Shown piece by piece: positions 5,380 to 6,432 of a stretch of 6,432 bases of DNA. Origin of the DNA: Planctomycetaceae bacterium. GTDB taxonomy: Bacteria > Planctomycetota > MHYJ01 > SBBU01. How positions within the stretch are numbered: the first letter of the stretch is position 1; each line of letters starts with the position of its first letter. Location of the stretch: NCBI GenBank assembly GCA_005239585.1, contig SBBU01000022.1, positions 1 to 6,432 of the forward strand, read 5' to 3'. The notes under the pieces were generated by a model. That model was not told the DNA's origin, ran no database searches, and saw only the letters and a program-made list of their open reading frames with translations. A program made the translations under genes and the position numbers.

Positions 5380-6282
5380 CCCTAACACTGTAATTAGAGT
5401 ATATGTTGAGTCGCCAGCTTGGTAGTTGTCTGTTTGAGATGTGTATGTAGAACTTGTAAATGTTAAGCCAGACTGTAATTGATCAAGAAAATCTTTGGTC
5501 TTTGCGCTAAAATCAGAATCAGTGGTCCCGTCTGTTGTGCCCTGAGGGATAACAAGCTGAGTAGTTCCACTAGATGAATTTGTAGTGAGGTTGTCATTTA
5601 GATACTGTTGTACAGGATCAGTAAAAGTCTGTGGAGGAAGCGGGGACTCGGGTGGTTGACTGGGAGGCTGATCCGGTGGAGGCTGAACAACTCCTATTAC
5701 CTGAACGCCACCACTGTTTGTTAAGAAAGCAATAAAATTAAACATGTCATCAATAAGCGCCCCATCAAAAACTGCGATAGGAGCAAATGTACCAGGTGTG
5801 GCTGCGCTGTTGACGGCAACTCTAAGATTGCAAATGTTGCCTTCAACCATAACACCTGAAAATGAGGAGCTGGTAGATGCAAAGGCGGCCCAATTAGATA
5901 CGATGGCTGTATAGCTAAACCAGTCTCCTGGAATGGCAGATCCTGATTGGATTCCTAGGACCTGTAATACTGATGCGTCATATACGACAATTGCTTCAAC
6001 GCCAACGAGTAGAGTAAAGTCAGGGTTAGCTAGGTTAATAGCAACTGTTGTCTCTTGACCCGGCACGGCCTCAACTGTTGCTACATTGAATGAAGGGGTG
6101 TTCATTGGTTTTAAAGTACGAGTAGGTATTTCCGAAAGTGTTGAGGCGTATTTTACAACTACAGTACCATTTTGTACATCAAGATAAGGAATTTGCGTTT
6201 CCTGTAGCGGCGTGAACGTAAAGGCGCTGCCCATTAGAAGCAGCAATATACTGCTCAATTTAGCATTTCCGCCCATGCTCAC
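5377..6282 (-). CDS. Secreted cohesin-like domain protein, likely N-terminal part of a larger surface protein
   Basis: Of 301 residues, 1-24 form a signal peptide: a short N-region with one Lys, then a hydrophobic core SSILLLLMGSAFTF. Residues about 66-197 resemble the cohesin/carbohydrate-binding beta-sandwich: VPGQETTVAINLANP (73-87), VGVEAIVVYDASVLQVLGI (93-111), GNICNLRVAVNSAATPG (148-164) and a closing strand VQVIGV (193-198). Residues 199-218 are a Pro-rich linker. The segment 219-301 is Thr/Ser-rich with TLITVLG just before the TAG. No dockerin is seen nearby, so the domain need not act in a cellulosome; cohesin-like domains outside clostridia are often of unknown binding. The start is GTG at 6282, 6 bases after GGAGG; ATG at 6276 (12 bases away) is the alternative and gives a protein two residues shorter. 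Stop codon TAG is the only amber stop among the genes here. Confidence 0.75.
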   Translation of the reverse strand: MSMGGNAKLSSILLLLMGSAFTFTPLQETQIPYLDVQNGTVVVKYASTLSEIPTRTLKPMNTPSFNVATVEAVPGQETTVAINLANPDFTLLVGVEAIVVYDASVLQVLGIQSGSAIPGDWFSYTAIVSNWAAFASTSSSFSGVMVEGNICNLRVAVNSAATPGTFAPIAVFDGALIDDMFNFIAFLTNSGGVQVIGVVQPPPDQPPSQPPESPLPPQTFTDPVQQYLNDNLTTNSSSGTTQLVIPQGTTDGTTDSDFSAKTKDFLDQLQSGLTFTSSTYTSQTDNYQAGDSTYTLITVLG

Positions 6283-6285
6283 ATA

Positions 6286-6293
6286 CCACCTCC
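6286..6293 (-). promoter_or_regulatory. Strong ribosome-binding site of the cohesin-like gene
   Basis: Minus-strand GGAGGTGG lies 3 bases before the GTG at 6282, with the GGAGG core at a spacing of 6. It favours GTG over the ATG at 6276. An ATG at 6284 overlaps but runs straight into TGA. Confidence 0.8.
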
Positions 6294-6297
6294 GTAC

Positions 6298-6316
6298 ATA
6301 TAATGTTGCATAATAT
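6298..6316. repeat. Imperfect palindrome in the leader of the cohesin-like gene
   Basis: On the minus strand ATATTATG-CAA-CATTATAT: eight-base arms match at seven of eight positions around a three-base centre. It overlaps the only -10-like sequence (TATATT, 6317-6312) and ends a few bases before the ribosome-binding site, an operator-like position. AT-rich dyads also arise by chance. Confidence 0.4.
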
Positions 6317-6384
6317 ACATGTGGCGGCTTGAAATCTCGCTTGTCAACACTTTTTTGTGCCGTAACTTATTGTGATTATGCAAC
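6305..6384. repeat. Ten-base inverted repeat pair GTTGCATAAT / ATTATGCAAC
   Basis: GTTGCATAAT at 6305-6314 is exactly repeated in inverse as ATTATGCAAC at 6375-6384, with 60 bases between containing the TTGACA box. The left copy forms the core of the imperfect palindrome. Possible paired operator half-sites; function unknown. Confidence 0.4.
6312..6356 (-). promoter_or_regulatory. Candidate promoter region of the surface-protein genes
   Basis: A consensus TTGACA (6347-6342) on the minus strand follows an A6 tract (6356-6351), as in UP-element promoters. No good -10 lies 16-18 bases further on (CCACAT at 17); the nearest, TATATT at 6317-6312, is 24 bases away. Either the spacing is aberrant and needs an activator, or another sigma factor is used, or the TTGACA is fortuitous. 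Confidence 0.35.
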
Positions 6385-6432
6385 TTACATACACTCATTG
6401 AAGGAGGCCACAGAGCAAGCAGGAGAGCACAG
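6385..6432. other. Window edge, no gene recognised
   Basis: On the minus strand one frame is open from the edge to a TAA at 6387-6385 (ending ASFNECM), which could be the last codons of an upstream gene but matches no family I recognise; it is not the C-terminus of L3. On the plus strand AAGGAGG (6401-6407) is not followed by a start codon at usual spacing. Confidence 0.3.

Noticed and set aside
4964..5425. Plus-strand Pro-rich frame of 153 codons
   Set aside because: Complement of Gly codons (GGN read as NCC) gives artificial Pro-rich sequence; it is a shadow of the glycine-rich frame.
6279..6432. Minus-strand frame open from the right edge, ending at a TGA that overlaps the GTG start by four bases
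   Set aside because: A GTGA overlap is tempting, but the translation (rich in His, Met, Lys) looks non-coding and the stretch contains promoter-like and operator-like sequences. It cannot be excluded without upstream sequence.

Overview
The window looks like chromosomal DNA from an uncultured bacterium. Every recognisable gene lies on the minus strand. The right part (about 3233-6282) holds genes for exported, surface-type proteins. The left part (1-3162) is a compact ribosomal protein cluster in the order rplD-rplW-rplB-rpsS-rplV-rpsC, with rpsC running off the left edge. The ribosomal proteins are clearly bacterial but divergent: rplB carries HPMGGGVG in place of the common HPHGGGEG, and rplV has an altered tunnel hairpin and a long Lys/Glu-rich tail. 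Together with the neighbouring cohesin-like and carboxypeptidase-regulatory-like secreted proteins, this suggests a PVC-type or candidate-phylum bacterium (for example Planctomycetota or Omnitrophota). The taxon is an inference and I hold it weakly.

Reading in the direction of transcription (right to left): 6283-6432 is a leader with a strong Shine-Dalgarno sequence, a TTGACA box behind an A-tract, and operator-like inverted repeats. Next comes a secreted protein (6282-5377) with a signal peptide, a cohesin-like beta domain, a proline-rich linker and a C-terminal segment, ending at TAG. The same reading frame continues past this TAG without a frameshift into a glycine/asparagine-rich repeat protein (5316-4612 if it starts at its first ATG). 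The repeat pattern begins before that ATG, and no ribosome-binding site precedes it. The two frames are therefore best seen as one 556-codon gene interrupted by an amber codon, by nonsense mutation, readthrough, recoding or sequence error. A third exported protein (4582-3233) is membrane-anchored, has an Asn-rich stalk and carries about four carboxypeptidase-regulatory/CnaB-like beta modules.

Only 70 bases separate that surface gene from rplD, and they contain a promoter (TTGCTC, 17 bases, TATAAT) and a GGTGAT ribosome-binding site. In most bacteria rpsJ and rplC lie directly upstream of rplD; here they do not. The S10-type operon has therefore been split between rplC and rplD, or the contig is misjoined there. 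From rplD onward the genes overlap or are separated by at most 2 bases, as expected for a translationally coupled ribosomal operon supplying 50S proteins L4, L23, L2 and L22 and 30S proteins S19 and S3.

No tRNA, rRNA, CRISPR array or insertion sequence is visible. The most notable points are the in-frame amber codon, the split ribosomal operon with its own promoter, and simultaneous changes in the L4 and L22 loops that line the peptide exit tunnel.
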